The translations under genes and the position numbers were made by a program. The notes beneath the pieces were generated by a model. The model saw nothing but the letters and a program-made list of their open reading frames with translations, was not told the origin of the DNA and ran no database searches. 64,000 bases of DNA from Amanita rubescens (taxonomy: Eukaryota > Basidiomycota > Agaricomycetes > Agaricales > Amanitaceae): contig WION01000159.1 in the NCBI GenBank assembly GCA_015039365.1, positions 1 to 64,000 of the forward strand, in the 5' to 3' direction. The number at the start of each line of letters is the position of its first letter. Within the stretch, counting starts at the first letter, position 1. This document shows positions 24,750-37,084 of the stretch, piece after piece.

Positions 24750-25017
24750 CCCCTCCAATGGCGTCTTACAACATGAACACAAACAATAGGGTTCGCCCAT
24801 CGACGTATAGAACCGAATAACGCACCGAATAACGTCCATCTGCCAGGACCGCGCCATTGATAGAGTTAGCCGATTTCCATTTCGATTCCTTGTGTCAATT
24901 TCCCACTTCGGGCCAGTAACAGCACCACAAGGCCGATCAAAACATTCCGAACCTCATCCTATGTGGTGCAACTGGATATTAAACCTCAGTCTTTTACGTC
25001 TGAAACTGTTCAATTGG

Positions 25018-25506
25018 AGTGTAATAAACGATAGCCATTCTGTTTATCCTGCGATGATGACATGCGAAGATGTTAAACACGCATTCCGGGCCACGGATCG
25101 CTGCCAGTGTTGAACACGGTAAGGAACGAAGGAACGTGGGAACCAACTTCAAAACATGACATGTGCCAACAGATTGCAGTGATGGGAAACGTCGTGAGGT
25201 TAATCCAGCTATGTAATCCTCGACTCTAATCAGATCTGGAAGCAATAATGTTGGCACGACTCGGAGGAACCCTTTGTTAGACGTCGCGTCATTCTTGCAT
25301 GGTAGAAGGGATCTAAACTTTACATTTCTAATCTGTCCTACCACGGATTTGATAACAATAACTATACAACAAGGGTTGGAATTATACAGTGCTTTCGGAG
25401 CTCTATGACGAGCATATTAGTCCGCAAATACAAAGAATATACACAGTCCAGAATGCGTGGCAGCCGTGCCAAAAACAGGAGTCGTAAGGATGTCGTGAAA
25501 ATTGCT
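25018..25506. other. intergenic stretch, no gene seen
   Basis: 3' side of the kinase gene that follows (minus strand). Nothing recognised. Confidence 0.45.
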
Positions 25507-27630
25507 CTACCGTCGTTTCCCCGGAAGGGCTTTGGTCTGTGCGCCATCGACTGCGTGTGAAACTTCCTGCTTCACCTTCGACAACGGGGACACAGCATCA
25601 AGCGGAACAGCAGTGGATGGCGTCATGGAATGTTGACCATCTTTGTGAGTTAACCTGATACCACAATCGTGGGGTGCGACTTCACCGCACTTAACATGGG
25701 CTCTGTCATTTAAAAAAAGTTGAATCAAGGTATGAACGGAGACACGTGGATCATAACGACGAACCTAAGACCGCAATCATCACATTCCAATACAGGTTTC
25801 CACCCAAGCCTTTTACCACAAAGATCACACTTGGATATCAACAGACCGCTGGAAAAGAACAGCTCCAAAGGATTCCAGCTTGCTGACGCCGCGGCAATAC
25901 CGCCGTCGCCCGGTCCAGGAGATCCTTCCCTCCTCTGTTTCGCACCCGGTTTGAGAAGCGTGAACCTGTGCACAAGCGGAGGGACAAAGTTGCCATATAC
26001 GGAGTCTATTGGTGATCCGCCTTCAGTTGCACGAGTGCTAGATATGACCGATGAACCTGTCCGTGGCGCAGTGCGGTAAGTGTCGATGGAAGCGATCGAC
26101 ATAAGTGATGATGTTCCAAGAACATCAGTGGCTTCGTGTACGTGGTACACGGGGGGCTTTGTCCCTCCTACACTAGCGGATTGGGTATCGCTGTCTGGGG
26201 AGGGTGGTAAAACTGCGGTGGGTATCGAGTTGGGATCGGGGGATGGCCGGACGGTAAGAACAGATGATAATGACGGCGAATTTTGCGCTATATGAGAGCG
26301 AATCACCGATGTGCTGTAGCTTGAACCAGAAGCCGCGTTATGAGACTCTAGCAGAGGTTGTTGAGCTGGGACGACGGATCAGTCTTACTTCCAAAATGAC
26401 TGGACAGTGTCTTACCACCGGAAGAACCATTCAATTTGTCTCCAAGGTCGACTGAGGCCAACGCCTCAACGGCTTGATCAAATTCGTCTTCGCTATCGTC
26501 TGATGCAGTGATATCATCATTAACTTTGATGCCCTTTCCTATACCCATACCGAAACTGGGTATTCTGGGAGCAGGACTAGGCCGTTTTCCGCGAGACATA
26601 AACTTGATGCTACCAAGATGCGTTTTTTCCTCTCTTTCTTCAGGGCGCGCGAGAACTTCCGCCTCTATTGCGGCTAAACGCTGTAAAATTTCGCGCGTCG
26701 TAGGTCGCTTCTTGGGGTCAAAAGAGACGCAGGCAATGCACAAGTCCAGAAAACCCTGCGGACAACCGGGATTTGCGGCCTGCCGAATTTCAGCAGGGTC
26801 GAAATCAAAGTTCGGTGGGTATCTTTTGAAATGGTTATCGTTTGCAAGGCGACGCGAAGCGATTTCACAGAAAATAATCCCAAGAGAAAAAATATCAGTG
26901 GGCAAGTCGAATTCGTTACCGAGAAGTATTTCTGGTGACATATATGCGTCTGTGCCACAAAAGGTAAGCCGTTTCGATTCCTCGGCATTCCGCGCAGCGA
27001 TGCGTGCAAATCCAAAATCGGTGACTTTGATCCGTCCGTTGGAGGTGACCAGAAGGTTTTCTCCCTTCAAGTCTCGGTGTATGCATTTCCGCGCGTGGAG
27101 GTATGCCAAAGCACGTGAAACATCAGTTGCGAAAGATAAGCGTAGACGCCATGGGAAAGGCATGTACTTGTCGTGAATATAGGTACGGACACTACCGTTC
27201 TCGATGTACTCCGACACTATGAATATGCGGTTATCTGGTGGAGGCGCGCGGCTGAGGCCTATGAATAGGCAGATATTCGGGTGTCTGCATTCCTTCATGA
27301 GTCGCCATTCACGCTCGAAATACTTGGCGACGTCATAATCGGTGGAGGGCAGGACTTCCTTGATGGCGACGTCGATACCCAAGTAGGTTCCTTGCGGCGA
27401 AATAGATTCAGATCTATCGGGAAGTCGAGGTGTTGTACGAACCTTTGTAAACCTTTCCAAAAGAACCTGAGCCCAGTTTCTTCCAGTCACCTTTGATGTC
27501 CTAAGTGAACCCGAGATTAATAAACATTCACTGATCGCCATCGAGATGTACACTAGGCGTGATCTCTTTTAGCATCGAAAATGCGCACCTCATAAGGAAT
27601 AACGTCAAAGGCATCCGAGTGTCGCGCCAT
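25507..27630 (-). CDS. protein kinase with C-terminal C1 zinc domain
   Basis: Five exons on the minus strand (27630-27589, 27500-27443, 27390-26416, 26347-25765, 25702-25507) sum to exactly 618 codons, 617 aa. Kinase motifs in order: glycine loop GSGSFGKV (about residues 24-31), beta3 Lys at 44 (VAIK), HPNI-type motif, HRDLKGEN with HRD at about 138-140, DFG at about 158-160, TDAYMSPE as activation segment end, and a DIFSLGIIFCEI helix. It is therefore a catalytically competent kinase; the TKL-like look (LISK-type) is my impression. A Ser/Pro-rich linker leads to a C1 domain: Cys-x2-Cys, then Cys-x2-Cys-x4-His-x2-Cys-x7-Cys, split by the last intron. The usual first His may be the one in VHRF, about 45 residues upstream, implying an insertion. 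C1 domains bind diacylglycerol or act as protein adaptors, so lipid or membrane control is possible. Confidence 0.85.
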
Positions 27631-28417
27631 GGCCTGCAGGGAGATTATAGCACCACAGCGTCTTGCTCGCCGTTGGCGGCGGTGCTCGTGATGCCGAATT
27701 TAGCGATATCACGTGATCCTCTGAGAAACTGGTGTGACAGTGATACGTGACGTGACGGGGATTGTGATCCGGGCTTCTCAGCCCGCTTTGCAGTGCGTCG
27801 CAGCATCCCCCCTTGGCTTCGAGGCCATCCTACGTCCCAGCCGAATGCACGGATCAGCTCTCGCATCACCACGACTTGTTGGCAGGATATAGAGTCCTCA
27901 GCGGCGAGTCACACGAACAGTGCTGTATCCATTGCAGCATTCAATTTGGCGGATGGATGTGCGATTATGCGATAAGTATGGCTAGCTTACAAGTTGTGTG
28001 CCTCGCTAAGTGGTAAGTTTCACGCTAGTGTCAGTGCCTGATTTCTGATAAATTTGCTCAGCCCTGCATTCAGAATTATTCACTCGTCCACCCGGTTATT
28101 ATTGAATTGAAATGACAGTTATCATCAAACCGAATGCTGGGCAAGTGAATAACAAGTTATTGTCACCTACGGTCCAGCCCATGCATCTGATGAAAAAAGA
28201 ACACGGAACCCTTTTTGAATGACATTTCAGTTGTCAGTTTTTGATGTTTTTACCTGCTGGCCTCCTGTTTGACCCTTCGTTAGAAAAATACGGTTCCTTT
28301 TCTCGCTATCTTGGAAGCCGTGCGACTCCTTGTCATCCATGAGACCGTTCGACTCCCGAAGGAGTCCTCAACGGCCTTCACCTTTCAACGTCATCGATAA
28401 CCTAAACATCTCAAGCC
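27631..28417. other. divergent promoter region between kinase and secreted-protein gene
   Basis: Separates the minus-strand kinase start from the plus-strand secreted gene; no coding sequence supported. Confidence 0.5.
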
Positions 28418-28424
28418 TATAAAA
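28418..28424 (+). promoter_or_regulatory. TATA box of secreted Cys-rich gene 1
   Basis: TATAAAA 58 nt upstream of the start codon at 28482; spacing suits a short 5' leader and strong regulated expression. Confidence 0.6.
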
Positions 28425-28481
28425 CCACCTGCGTCGTACATCTTTCCTCCAGTTCGATTTGAGCTACCCACACCAACTCCA

Positions 28482-29269
28482 ATGCGTTTCGCTCATCTTC
28501 TCGTCTGTCTCAGCGCTGCTATCGTTGCGTCGTCTTTGACGCTTAACACCAGGGGGCTTCCTTCGGGATTTAATGCTGCCGGCCATTATGGCTCCCCAAT
28601 CCCCCCCTGGGAGGGAGGCTCATATCCTGGGTGGTACTTTGGTGAACATTGTCCCAGCGGTTATCACAACTTGCTCTGCCTCTCGGGTGTAAGCTTCAAA
28701 TAATTTATTCCGTTTTCTTAAGTAAATATCGATTTGTATCTCAGCTCATCTGCGACCTGCTCCACCTCTTGGGCCTCGGTTTCTTATGCCCTTCCAATCG
28801 TAACCCGCCCCCCGACAGCGGCTACCATCAAACCTTCAACAACCTGACCGGCGCAACTGAAGCTTCCGATTACCTGACCTATGGCCTGGTCGATACCGTT
28901 GCAGGTATAGTTAAGGTCCCCATTCCATTCAAGGCACTTATTGATGAAACTACTAGCTTGTGAAGCCATGTGTAACTCTGTTACAGGCTGCGGTTTTGTT
29001 AACAGTTACGTTTTTTCACATAGTACCTGACGCTAGTGCTGATGATCTTCTAGCGTACTATGACGTGAATGGCAAGGTGACGTTATTTTTACCTTTTGCG
29101 TCCAAGCGTGTTTTTGATCGGTTCTCTGCAGAATGGAAGCCCCTTGCTCACATGCGCGCTATTCAAAATATGCCATGGCGCGGCCGATGCTATTAACTAT
29201 GGAGGCCAAACCCAGCCCGACGGGAGCGTCGACTACATCAAAGACAGCAATGGGTGGTGCAAAGCTTGA
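28482..29269 (+). CDS. secreted cysteine-rich protein 1 (fruit-body-specific-protein-like)
   Basis: Five exons (28482-28688, 28745-28904, 28957-29004, 29054-29076, 29132-29269) sum to exactly 192 codons, 191 aa. The N-terminus is a signal peptide (LLVCLSAAIVASS). After a Pro/Gly-rich segment comes a conserved block shared with the next gene: DYLTYGLVDTV, CxxxCN, GCGFVNT, YYDVNGK, SPLLTCALFKICH, TQPDGSVDYI, then DSNGWCK at the end. Six Cys in this block suggest a disulphide-bonded apple/PAN-like module. I recall similar Agaricomycete proteins annotated as fruit-body-specific proteins; that name is from memory and does not define a function. Exon 4 is only 23 nt. Tandem with a shorter paralogue 490 nt downstream. 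Confidence 0.75.
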
Positions 29270-29758
29270 GTTTCCCAACAGTTTTTCCTGACGTGAATGG
29301 TTACGTATCGGCCTTTTTTGTACTAAGTAGCGAGCGATGGTAAAATTGATCATTTCAATACGAGGCACGGAATTGTATGGCTGGGTGGGAAACGTGCTGA
29401 GTCTTTACTCCAGAAGTTGAACCGAACAGTGGCACGTGCCTTGGTCCCGACTGGCTACCGATTTTTGGAGATCTTCTGCGCTCGCTTCACGCAAATACTC
29501 TCCTGAACTCTCCATCAAAACTGACTCGGATCTCCTTTTCTTACGCGTTTGGAAACCATTGTACCATTCTGAGCTGATGTAAATCAAGGGTAATCACAAA
29601 ACTGACACTTTACATTGAGACATCCCTACTCTTCCAGTTCGGATGGTTAGCGGGCGGCATCATTAGTAACGACACTCTACGTGCACTACAGACATATTTA
29701 GCCAGGCGCGTAAGTACTAGGAGGCCAACATCGCGTCCTGAGATTGCTCGCGCTCACA
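29270..29758. other. intergenic stretch between tandem secreted paralogues
   Basis: Terminator of gene 1 and promoter of gene 2; no gene recognised. Confidence 0.5.
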
Positions 29759-30312
29759 ATGCACTTCGCTTCGTTGTTAGTTGGCCTCGCCGCGGTCGCC
29801 ACCGCGTTCTCGATATCTGTCCCAGCCAAGAGGGATGATCCTCACTACTTCCCGACCTTCCGACACCGCAAAGCGGCAACCGTATCGCCGCCTGACTATT
29901 TGACATATGAATTACGCGAAACTGTCTTGGGTATGACCCCGTCTTTCATCCTTCGGACAACTTCTAATCATGTTGCTTTCAGAGTGCCAAGAAGCGTGTA
30001 ACGAGGTGGTAGGCTGCAATTTCGTTAACTGTAAGACCAATTCCTACTTTCTGTTTGATGTTAATATCAATATTTCTGTAGCTTACCATGATAACAACGG
30101 AAAGGTCAGTTATATCATCCTTTTCTTTTACTTTGTCAAAATCGACACGTACTGACGGATCTCTCTAGGGTGGATCTCCATTGCTTACTTGCGCGTTGTT
30201 CAAGGAATGCCACGATGCTTCGAGCGCTACAAACAGTGGTCAGACACAACCGGACGGAAGCGAGGACTATATCACAGACAGTGACGGTTGGTGCAAAAAG
30301 CCCTACCACTAG
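29759..30312 (+). CDS. secreted cysteine-rich protein 2 (paralogue of gene 1)
   Basis: Four exons (29759-29930, 29983-30030, 30082-30104, 30169-30312) sum to exactly 129 codons, 128 aa. Signal peptide LLVGLAAVATAFS, a Lys-Arg pair at the start of the mature chain, then the same block as gene 1: DYLTYELRETVLEC, EACN, GCNFVNS, YHDNNGK, SPLLTCALFKECH, QTQPDGSEDY, DSDGWCKK. The two middle exons have exactly the same lengths (48 and 23 nt) and phases as in gene 1, proving tandem duplication. The Pro-rich N-terminal part of gene 1 is missing here. Function unknown. Confidence 0.75.
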
Positions 30313-30498
30313 TGTAGTGGCGACCTAATCAACGTTGATGTCGTGTGGACCTTAGACCTATACCCTTGGTAGCCTGTTCTTAGGTTGAACTTTATTCGTA
30401 ATCTCATCCTTGCGTAATTGTCAATGACGATCGATGATCGAGTCGCACCTGCAATGTATTTATGTCACTTAGTAACCGTCACAAATCCGCTTTAACTC

Positions 30499-33140
30499 AT
30501 GCCTATTGCATGCAAGCCAGCGGTTCCCAGTCCGAAGCCTTTTTTCACCAACTTGTCTCAATTGGATGCATGGGCAAGTGAACCTCAAGGAGATCTCAGA
30601 ACTGTTTTGCCGTTCGTGCCGCGTAATCCACCAGACGATCCGTATGGCGCGAGTCGGGGGAAACTTCTAGTGCGTTTATCATCAACATGATCTGCATACA
30701 CTGGCCTTATATCGATTGAACAGGTATGTCATGATTTCAAGGTATCAACCTCTCTTGATAACATCCACGCGATCTAAGCCGAGAACTTGAAATTGCTACG
30801 ATCTGATAGGGTGGATACATCGAATCACCGTTCTCGCTCTCATACACGTTCAATTTTTGGTCTATGATAGACATATTCGTCTAGTACGCCCATTTCCCAG
30901 TCACCCTACTCCCACAGATTCACCTCAATGGCTTTCCTCAGCTTTTCGCACAACCGCGTCACTATTCCACCACCATCGTGGATCAATGCTGCACATCGTC
31001 ATGGAGTTAAGATGCTCGGAATCTTGTACGCACTTCCTATTCACCACCATTCTACACTTATCTTACCTGCAGGATATTCGAACACCGCGAACACTTGCCA
31101 GACCTTGTCCGCTTACTCTCGGGTCCAGATTTGGCACTTGAGATTGACCCGTCTATCCCATCGGATTACTACACCTGTATTCTAGCTGATCTGGCCCGTC
31201 AACGTGGCTTCGATGGTTTCCTTCTGAACTTCGAGCTATCGCTCCCAGGTGGTGCAACGCAAGCGAGGGCATTGGCCAGGTGGGTGTATCATCTAAGAGA
31301 AGAACTATGGAAGAAAGTGGGCCCACACGCTGAGGTTATATGGTGCGCGGGACCCCATAACGAGCGAACTCGTCTAACATGCATTTGTCTGGAAATCTTT
31401 ACCAGGTACGACAGCGTCACCACCACCGGGGATGTGCGGTACCAGAATAAACTTAATGATTGGAACCTTCCGTTCTTTCTCTCCTCGACTGGTTTCTTCG
31501 CCAACTATTTTGTAAGCAAGTCTTATAGTCATGTTATGAAAGCGATTAAGCACGTTACCAAGTGGAAGGAAAATCATCCTTTCGAAACTGCGGAATATTT
31601 TTATTCGCTTAATCCCGATACCCTCCTCATAGAGAAGCATAACCCAAGTCCTTCAAATACACCCACGCATACTCTGACTCATCGAGATATTTATATCGGC
31701 ATCGACGTCTGGGGACGGGGATCTCAAGGAGGTGGAGGCTTTCGCATCCACAAAGCTTTGGAAAAGATTTGTCCCGAGTCTTTGGGACTGAGCGTAGCCA
31801 TATTCGGGCAAGGGTGGACATGGGAAAAGAGACAAGACGAAACTGGACGGACATGGAAAGCATGGTGGGACGAAGAAGTGACTCTTTGGACTGGAAAAGC
31901 TTCTGGGCTGGATTTGAACAAACTGCTCGGAAGTGATACAGCGCCTTTTAGGCCAATTGGAGATTTCTTCGTTAAGAAACCTCCGCCTGACCCAAAAGTC
32001 TTACCATTCTTTACGACGCTTTGTCCCGGGGTTGGAAAGGGATGGTGGGTAGCGGGTGGAAATGTTTGGGATGGACTCGAAGGTGACGACCAGCGCTGGA
32101 CTTCTGGCTGGCTGGACGTCGAGAAATGTTACTCTATCGGGGATTCTCTGTGGCCTGTTCCGACTGTAGTACGCGATGACATTCAAGGCGGCGCGCCATT
32201 ATACGAAGCAGCACTTCCTACTGCTCAAGTGTCCATCAATCTAAGTAACGCCTGGAACGGTGGCAGTTCAGTTCAGCTATCGTTCTCTGAACCCGAACCT
32301 GCGAAGCCGGAAGAAGCGCCAGGAGATCGTTCATTTTGGGTACCTGTGCAGACCTTTTCGCTTACTCCCGAGGAGAACTATACTGCGACAGCAGTATATA
32401 ACCTGGACAAAGTTGAGAAAGGCGTGGTCGTGGGTGTGAGGCTTGAAATAAGACGGTTTAGGGGTGATGTTTGTGGCGTGCCTAAAGGGATATATCAGGA
32501 TGAATCGCGTCCTTTAGGGCGAGGCTGGAGCGGCTTACAGACGTGTATCAAGATTCATGCTAACGACAATACCCCCATCATCCCTGTCGAGCTGGCGCTC
32601 GGACTCAGATTCAACGTCAAGGGATGTGCTTCTGCAAATCAACAGCTATTCTCATTGTTGCTTGGGCAGGTGATTGTCAATGCATCACAACAATACCCGC
32701 AAGCGGCCGAGAGAATTGCAGTTGACTTTAAAAGTCATAATGGTGAAGAAAGCGTACCGAAGACCGGCGGATTAGAAGGGCTAGATGGAATCTTGACATG
32801 GAGAGAAATCGCTTCCGTGGCCGAGCCCACCTCCCTTTACAGATTTGCATATTGGAATGTCTATGTTTCACCTTTGACTTCTCCTGGATTCGAAGATAAG
32901 GGGTTGACACCTGGGAATGCAATGTGGATTGGAACGTCTGGAGTAGGAGATGCCCGGGAAGGTGAATTGGGTCGCTTCGCGGTTACCGGAAGGAATCTGT
33001 TGACACGCTCTACATTTTCGGGCAAGTTGGAGACCGCTGAGGAGCTGAGATTCTACGTACAGGCAGTCGTAGCATGTGGTGAAACTGGTGGTGAGAATAC
33101 GAGTTCATACGTTGATGTCGGTATAAAGCAACCTACCTAG
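30499..33140 (+). CDS. endo-beta-N-acetylglucosaminidase, GH85 (ENGase)
   Basis: Seven exons (30499-30669, 30724-30741, 30810-30883, 30942-31025, 31073-31342, 31406-31511, 31563-33140) sum to exactly 767 codons, 766 aa. Exon 2 is an 18-nt micro-exon encoding VCHDFK. No signal peptide, as expected for cytosolic ENGase. The catalytic motif is FLLNFE, with the Asn and Glu that activate the substrate acetamide and donate the proton in GH85. Other family blocks: GGYIESPFSL, SWINAAHRHGVKMLG, RGFDGFLLN, YDSVTTTGDV, SSTGFFANY and IYIGIDVWGRG. The enzyme cleaves the chitobiose core of N-glycans, for example from misfolded glycoproteins. The intron 31512-31562 is in frame, so its removal is inferred from family alignment. 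Confidence 0.9.
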
Positions 33141-36100
33141 CGGATGTCGACTCTATTACAGCTCAATCCAGAGTTTCATCCTGCTTAGCTACGAACTCTT
33201 CTCAGGGTAAACGCCGTGCACACCCGAATAAAGTTTGTCTAAGGATGAGATTTGGAGGTCCGTGGCATCTCTTCTGCCCTCAATGAGCAAGAATATAGAA
33301 TCTTCTCATGAATTGCTGGTCCGTAACACGATTGCGGCGGCCGAGCGATCAAGGTTCGAATGGCGTCTCGCATGCTCCATTGCCTCATAAGAAGCTACAC
33401 CGATCAAAAGCAGATCTCAAGTCGGGTACGAGCTACAGAAAAGCAGCGCCTGCTGGTCTTGCGATTCGTACTAGGCCACTGCATGGGGATGGTGCAGAAT
33501 TGACAAGTCCCGGACACAGTTAAGGGGGGCTGTGATGCACCTGTGACAATTACGGTAGCGGATGACATGGTGCCGATATTGTGTGGTGAAAGATCAATAC
33601 CATTATTATAGCCGGATAGTTTTCTATGGGGAATGCGGTCGGATTTGGTAGCAACGATAATGATCTTCATTAACAAAATTAAAAAACGTATCGAACATTT
33701 TTCGGCTGTCAACCCCTCCGGAGAAAAATTTGTTAAATTTCGCGAACGGTCAAAGCCAGGCGGCGGGACCACAAATAAATGATTTTATCTCAGCTTATTC
33801 GGATCTCGAGGAAGCGCTCGCAAATTTTTAGTGGGATAGTCAAGTAGACGGTAGAGGTTAAGGCTGGGAGGAAGCTGAGGAAGCACGCCGGCTATCCGGC
33901 TATCGCAATGCGTCACGCGTCACGCGTCACGCATTTCAACTTTTATCAAGAAAGGCTTACTACTTATCCAAGACCCTCCAGCCATCGCACAAACGATGGG
34001 TGTGGATTATGTTGGATGGACTCAAAAGCCCAATGCAGTACGTTCAAGGACTAGATTCTTAACACATCCAGGACCGCCGGGTCCATGCGACGTCCATCTC
34101 GGACGTACGGCACTCCATGAATACTCATGGCAGGTTCGTGATCCCCGTATGCATGCAAATAAAGCTCTTGGTGAAATAAACTCCCAGACTCAGATATTAA
34201 ACTCTAAAGGTAATTTAATAACGTGGTGTGGCCAACCCCGCAAACTGAGGCTATACTAGACGGCGTCCAGAATGCCCTATAAATTATTTAGACTTCGGTA
34301 CCGAACGGTTGGATCTATGTCTCCTGTTTTTGATGCAAAGTATAATTAGAGATTATTCGAGGCGATTGTTCCTTCCCTGATTGTTAACCCTAGCACTCAT
34401 GTTATGGCAGGTTCACACAACATCCGACATCCTCGGGGTCAGGGCCAGGGCCATGTGATGCACGGTAAATGGGACACATCATACAGATGACACATACTGA
34501 TGATCCAAGCGAAGCTAGAACGTAGCATACGCTTGGCCACTGGAGGGAGTCATATTTTTGTTATGCATTCTACAGTGACTCATACTTCTACGTCGCCTCC
34601 GGGCCTTACGTGCGCCTGTATGCAAATTCATTTCGCACAAGTTACTGATCCTTAATTTCTGGGTAGGACCACTTGAGTCGTCTCCTTCCGAGGCCAGATT
34701 GAACAGCGCTCCGGGCGGGCGCCATTTTGGAATGCTAAAAGGATGCCCACCCAAGTGCGTCATGCAGTAAACTTTGTTGTATTTATGATCTCAACCTTCT
34801 ACAGCAAGGCGTTCATAACTTGGCCAGCATACGTCGGATGAATGCGAGGCATTCCGGTGAATCTGGCGCGCATTTCGGTATCAATAAATAGTGAACGAGC
34901 ATTCACTTTTATCACCTTAATCATTCGACTAAAGACTTGCAGGTCGAGATACCTCGATCCAAGCTACACCTAAGATACCTGAGTGGGAGTTAGTGATAAG
35001 ATTAGGGGCTAGAATGCTTCGAGACATGCGAACTTTTGCAGAAGACAGAAGCTGGCGAAGTAGCATTTGACTATCCGAATCGCACGTTCGGTAAACTTCA
35101 CCTCACCCACGGATGTTGCCCGCAATGGTAGGCGCCAACTTGAATTAGGGTGCATATTAATATAGCCCTTGGCAGATGTGCGGTACCGGTCCCCGCACAC
35201 CTCTCGCTGGGGAATGTTTGAACCGACAATCGGACTGCGTCACCAAAGAAAATTGCGCTGAAATGTCCCTATAGCGGGTGTCATGTATCTATAATGCGCA
35301 CTTTACTGACCCTTTCAACTCTGTGAGAAGCATCAGGTTTGCTTTTCGCGACCTGGCCTGGTCTTATGTAAAAGGGCCATGAGCAAATGGTGTAATTTGT
35401 CATCATTCTCATGGACTGTGCAAGAACGTTCGTCGGATCCCACGCTATATCGCTTTTGACCTAGTCGAAAACGTGTATTGAGACGGCAACCCCCGGGCCC
35501 CGAAGGATGCACCGTTTTCAAATCCTTCCAGCGTTTTCAGGCCGTTCATTGCATATTGTAACATTCTATACATTCATCTGGTTCCCACTTCCACTCCTCT
35601 TCATTGGCATTATTCAATGCCCATGCCAATGGCAATGCAAGGATCAGCAACGTGGTTGGAAGATCCGCAGGAAAACTCCAATAATTTCTCTTGTTCTGGG
35701 AATATGAGCCCCGAGAATTCGGCCGTGACGGAAGGGTAGATGGAGCTGGGCATTCTTCCTGTCAGTTACCTCATCGCTCCGCACAAGATACGTATAGCTT
35801 ATTCCGTGATAGCCAGGTCCAGAGTGTTATTCTGACCTAAATATCTCGCTACTGGAGGGTTCCAGCCATCTATGCGAATTTGTCCCTTAGCACAAGCCTT
35901 CGACGAGGTATTCCTCCAGGCTCGCAAAGACGAGTACAGCTCACACGAGCTTCGAGAATGATTTTCTCTTGTTCGGATCCGATTACTGTCGAACTTTCGC
36001 AGAGCCGGCCTTTCCATTTACATCGAAATCTGATGCGTCAAGTCAGAATAACATATTCAACCACTCAACTCCCACCGGGAAGGTTATAAAAATCGTCGGT

Positions 36101-36206
36101 TGTAAGAGGATCCTTATAGACCTGACAACTGGTATGAAAAGGATATAAGCCAACTTCTCCCATCCACGCCTGCACCACATTCCGCCGGCGATCTTTCCAC
36201 CGGTTG
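33141..36206. other. long gene-poor stretch
   Basis: Three kilobases with no gene I can support on either strand. Open frames are below 125 codons and show no family resemblance. It holds a short tandem repeat with MluI-type boxes at 33911-33932. Confidence 0.45.
33911..33932. repeat. short tandem repeat with two ACGCGT boxes
   Basis: The heptamer 'cgtcacg' is repeated three times in a row, creating two ACGCGT sequences 7 nt apart. ACGCGT is the MluI cell-cycle box bound by MBF-type factors in yeasts. No start codon of a supported gene lies close, so function is doubtful. Confidence 0.4.
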
Positions 36207-36914
36207 ATGGCGTCCTCCATCATGTATTCCTTGCTGTTTCTGCAGATTCTCTGCCTCCGCTTTGTCGCCTCTCAGTATGTCCTAGGAACTGCGAACACGA
36301 AATACTACATCAGCGGCAGTGGTTACGAGCTGCCAGGCGACCCCGTTCATATTGCCAAATGCCACGGTGACGAAGATAAACCTCCTCTAACTGCGCGGGT
36401 ATGACTTAGCATATCTTGAAACTCCAGGTGTACTTACTCATCCTGATAGGCATTGGTGTTGTATCCGCCGCTCGAGGAGGGTCGCCTGAGTTCTATCTAT
36501 GATAGATACTCTGGTCTGTTCATTGCTCCATACGTGGGTTTCATCGGTTCTTCCATCGGACTACGGAAATGAGTTGTGTATCAGGATGCCGGAAATGGCA
36601 TACGGCTTGCATGGAGCTCGCGCCCATTCCTGTGGCGATTGGAGAGCGTCAGTGATGGAAGCCATATGTAAGCGGTACACTGTTTATTTATTCGGTCCTT
36701 TGCGGAGTGCCTCGCCCAGAATCCTTCATCCGGAAAGCGACGAGTTCTTTTGGTACCATAACCTGGAGATACCCGAGCTCGTGAGTTATTTTCTGATCAT
36801 CAGTTAATTAAGTTGTAACTCAGACGGACATAGATCGAACTTGGCTATAGGCCAAACACTGCCACCGGGGGTGATACCGAATGGACCTTCCGACGCCCTG
36901 AAAACTATTATTGA
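36207..36914 (+). CDS. secreted beta-trefoil protein, divergent relative of copies A-D
   Basis: Five exons (36207-36398, 36450-36533, 36585-36667, 36720-36780, 36834-36914) sum to exactly 167 codons, 166 aa. Residues 1-22 are a signal peptide (SLLFLQILCLRFVAS). The rest follows the same exon plan and strand pattern as the cytosolic beta-trefoil genes at 11-25 kb: QYVLGTANTKYYISG, a middle exon with SIYDRYSGLFIAPY, then FLWRLES, then FFWYHNLEIPEL matching LYWFDKKLPGN, then IELGYRPNT with TEWTF matching ILEPGKHAI with NEIFF. The last acceptor was chosen because it restores this match. So the family also has a secreted member, 11 kb from the cluster. Confidence 0.6.
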
Positions 36915-37084
36915 TTCGGTCACGGCCCTCTAAAAGTCCACCCAGTGACACCATTGTACTTTTTACCGCCCAGGGCCCGAATCTTACCGAGTCCTTGTTG
37001 ATAATTGCTAATACACAAAAGGTTGCTCGGTTATATCCGATTGATAACGTTGTACCATACTTTTAAAAACAGAATCGATGCGTT

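Larger units (their letters stand above)
23838..25017. repeat. segmental duplication unit D, diverged
   Basis: Third copy of the beta-trefoil segment seen at 14735-16045 and 17545-18862, same orientation but with many more substitutions and indels, so an older duplication. The embedded gene is broken. Confidence 0.75.

Noticed and set aside
26508..27176. Plus-strand frame of 222 codons
   Set aside because: Antisense of the kinase exon 27390-26416, which carries all kinase motifs.
33340..33385. tRNA-like 'ggttcgaatgg' T-loop
   Set aside because: No matching acceptor stem, anticodon arm or D arm at proper distances on either strand.
36824..36850. Alternative short last exon of the secreted beta-trefoil gene
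   Set aside because: It closes in frame, but the acceptor 10 nt further restores a C-terminus that matches the paralogues, so the longer version was preferred.
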